Positions 63,999 through 64,000 of a stretch of DNA of 64,000 nt are shown here, one piece after another. The stretch lies in the NCBI RefSeq assembly GCF_020166515.1, contig NZ_JAINZT010000005.1, positions 124,001-188,000 on the forward strand, read 5' to 3'. Made by a program: the position numbers and the translations under genes. The DNA comes from Robertkochia flava (GTDB lineage Bacteria > Bacteroidota > Bacteroidia > Flavobacteriales > Flavobacteriaceae). Under the pieces are notes generated by a model. The model was not told the DNA's origin. It was given only the letters and a program-made list of their open reading frames with translations, and did not search any database. Position 1 is the first letter of the stretch, and each line of letters starts with the position of its first letter.

Positions 63999-64000
63999 AA

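Overview
The window looks like a chromosome segment from a marine-type member of the Flavobacteriaceae (phylum Bacteroidota). The grounds are: promoters of the Bacteroidota type (a TAnnTTTG box with a TTG element about 20 bases upstream), few Shine-Dalgarno sites, families that are largely confined to or enriched in Bacteroidota (DUF2851, DUF3467, DUF4494, DUF1599, the BT_3928-type DoxX protein), lipoprotein signals, and a moderate base composition. I do not assign a genus.

Layout. 1-7.5 kb: the end of a redoxin gene, a rhodanese, DUF2851, a PspC-like protein with a K+ channel/RCK protein, an AGCS amino-acid symporter with an unusual extracytoplasmic N-terminus, a helix-hairpin-helix protein and an acyl-CoA dehydrogenase. 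7.5-22.7 kb: the information-processing core, rpsU, a XerC-type recombinase, hpf, tRNA-Thr(UGU), tRNA-Tyr, tRNA-Gly, tRNA-Thr(GGU), tuf, tRNA-Trp, secE, nusG, rplK, rplA, rplJ, rplL, rpoB and rpoC. The tRNA-tuf order matches the Thr-Tyr-Gly-Thr-tufB cluster of E. coli. A bulged hairpin separates rplL from rpoB and a strong terminator follows rpoC. 22.7-33.5 kb: housekeeping genes (DUF3467, a phosphoesterase, truA, an ABC exporter, cdaA, folP, DUF1599, a DoxX protein, tpiA, prmA, clpS).

33.5-37.0 kb: a minus-strand sulfur operon. It has two half-size YeeE/YedE transporter proteins, a 756-residue protein that joins a TauE/SafE permease to a persulfide-dioxygenase-like metallo-beta-lactamase domain and two rhodanese domains, and a DUF2892 membrane protein. 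The linker of the fusion contains a perfect TATCTTTG box just before an internal ATG. 37.2-38.1 kb: tRNA-Arg(ACG), its terminator, and a non-coding array of about 3.5 tandem 158-bp units, each able to form terminator-like hairpins. 38.1-42.7 kb: a 1004-residue kinase / M23 peptidase / class-III aminotransferase-fold protein with an amino-acid permease gene running toward it.

43-64 kb: accessory envelope and metabolic genes: DUF4494, a DUF1254 lipoprotein, an outer-membrane phospholipase, two MtfA-like metallopeptidase paralogues around a lipoprotein, DUF5694, a patatin, an oxidoreductase, a thioesterase, a flavin amine oxidase divergent from an AraC regulator, a serine hydrolase, two TlpA-like lipoproteins (one without the first CxxC cysteine) and exonuclease III. 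This part contains short tandem repeats (an 8-mer and a 6-mer) and palindromes. It also holds two decaying genes: an outer-membrane protein with an in-frame TAG, and an AraC fragment whose homology stops at a palindrome.

I found no CRISPR array, insertion sequence, prophage or recognisable defence system. The strongest candidates for something new are the 158-bp hairpin array, the sulfur fusion with an internal promoter, the kinase-M23-aminotransferase protein and the symporter with an added extracytoplasmic module.
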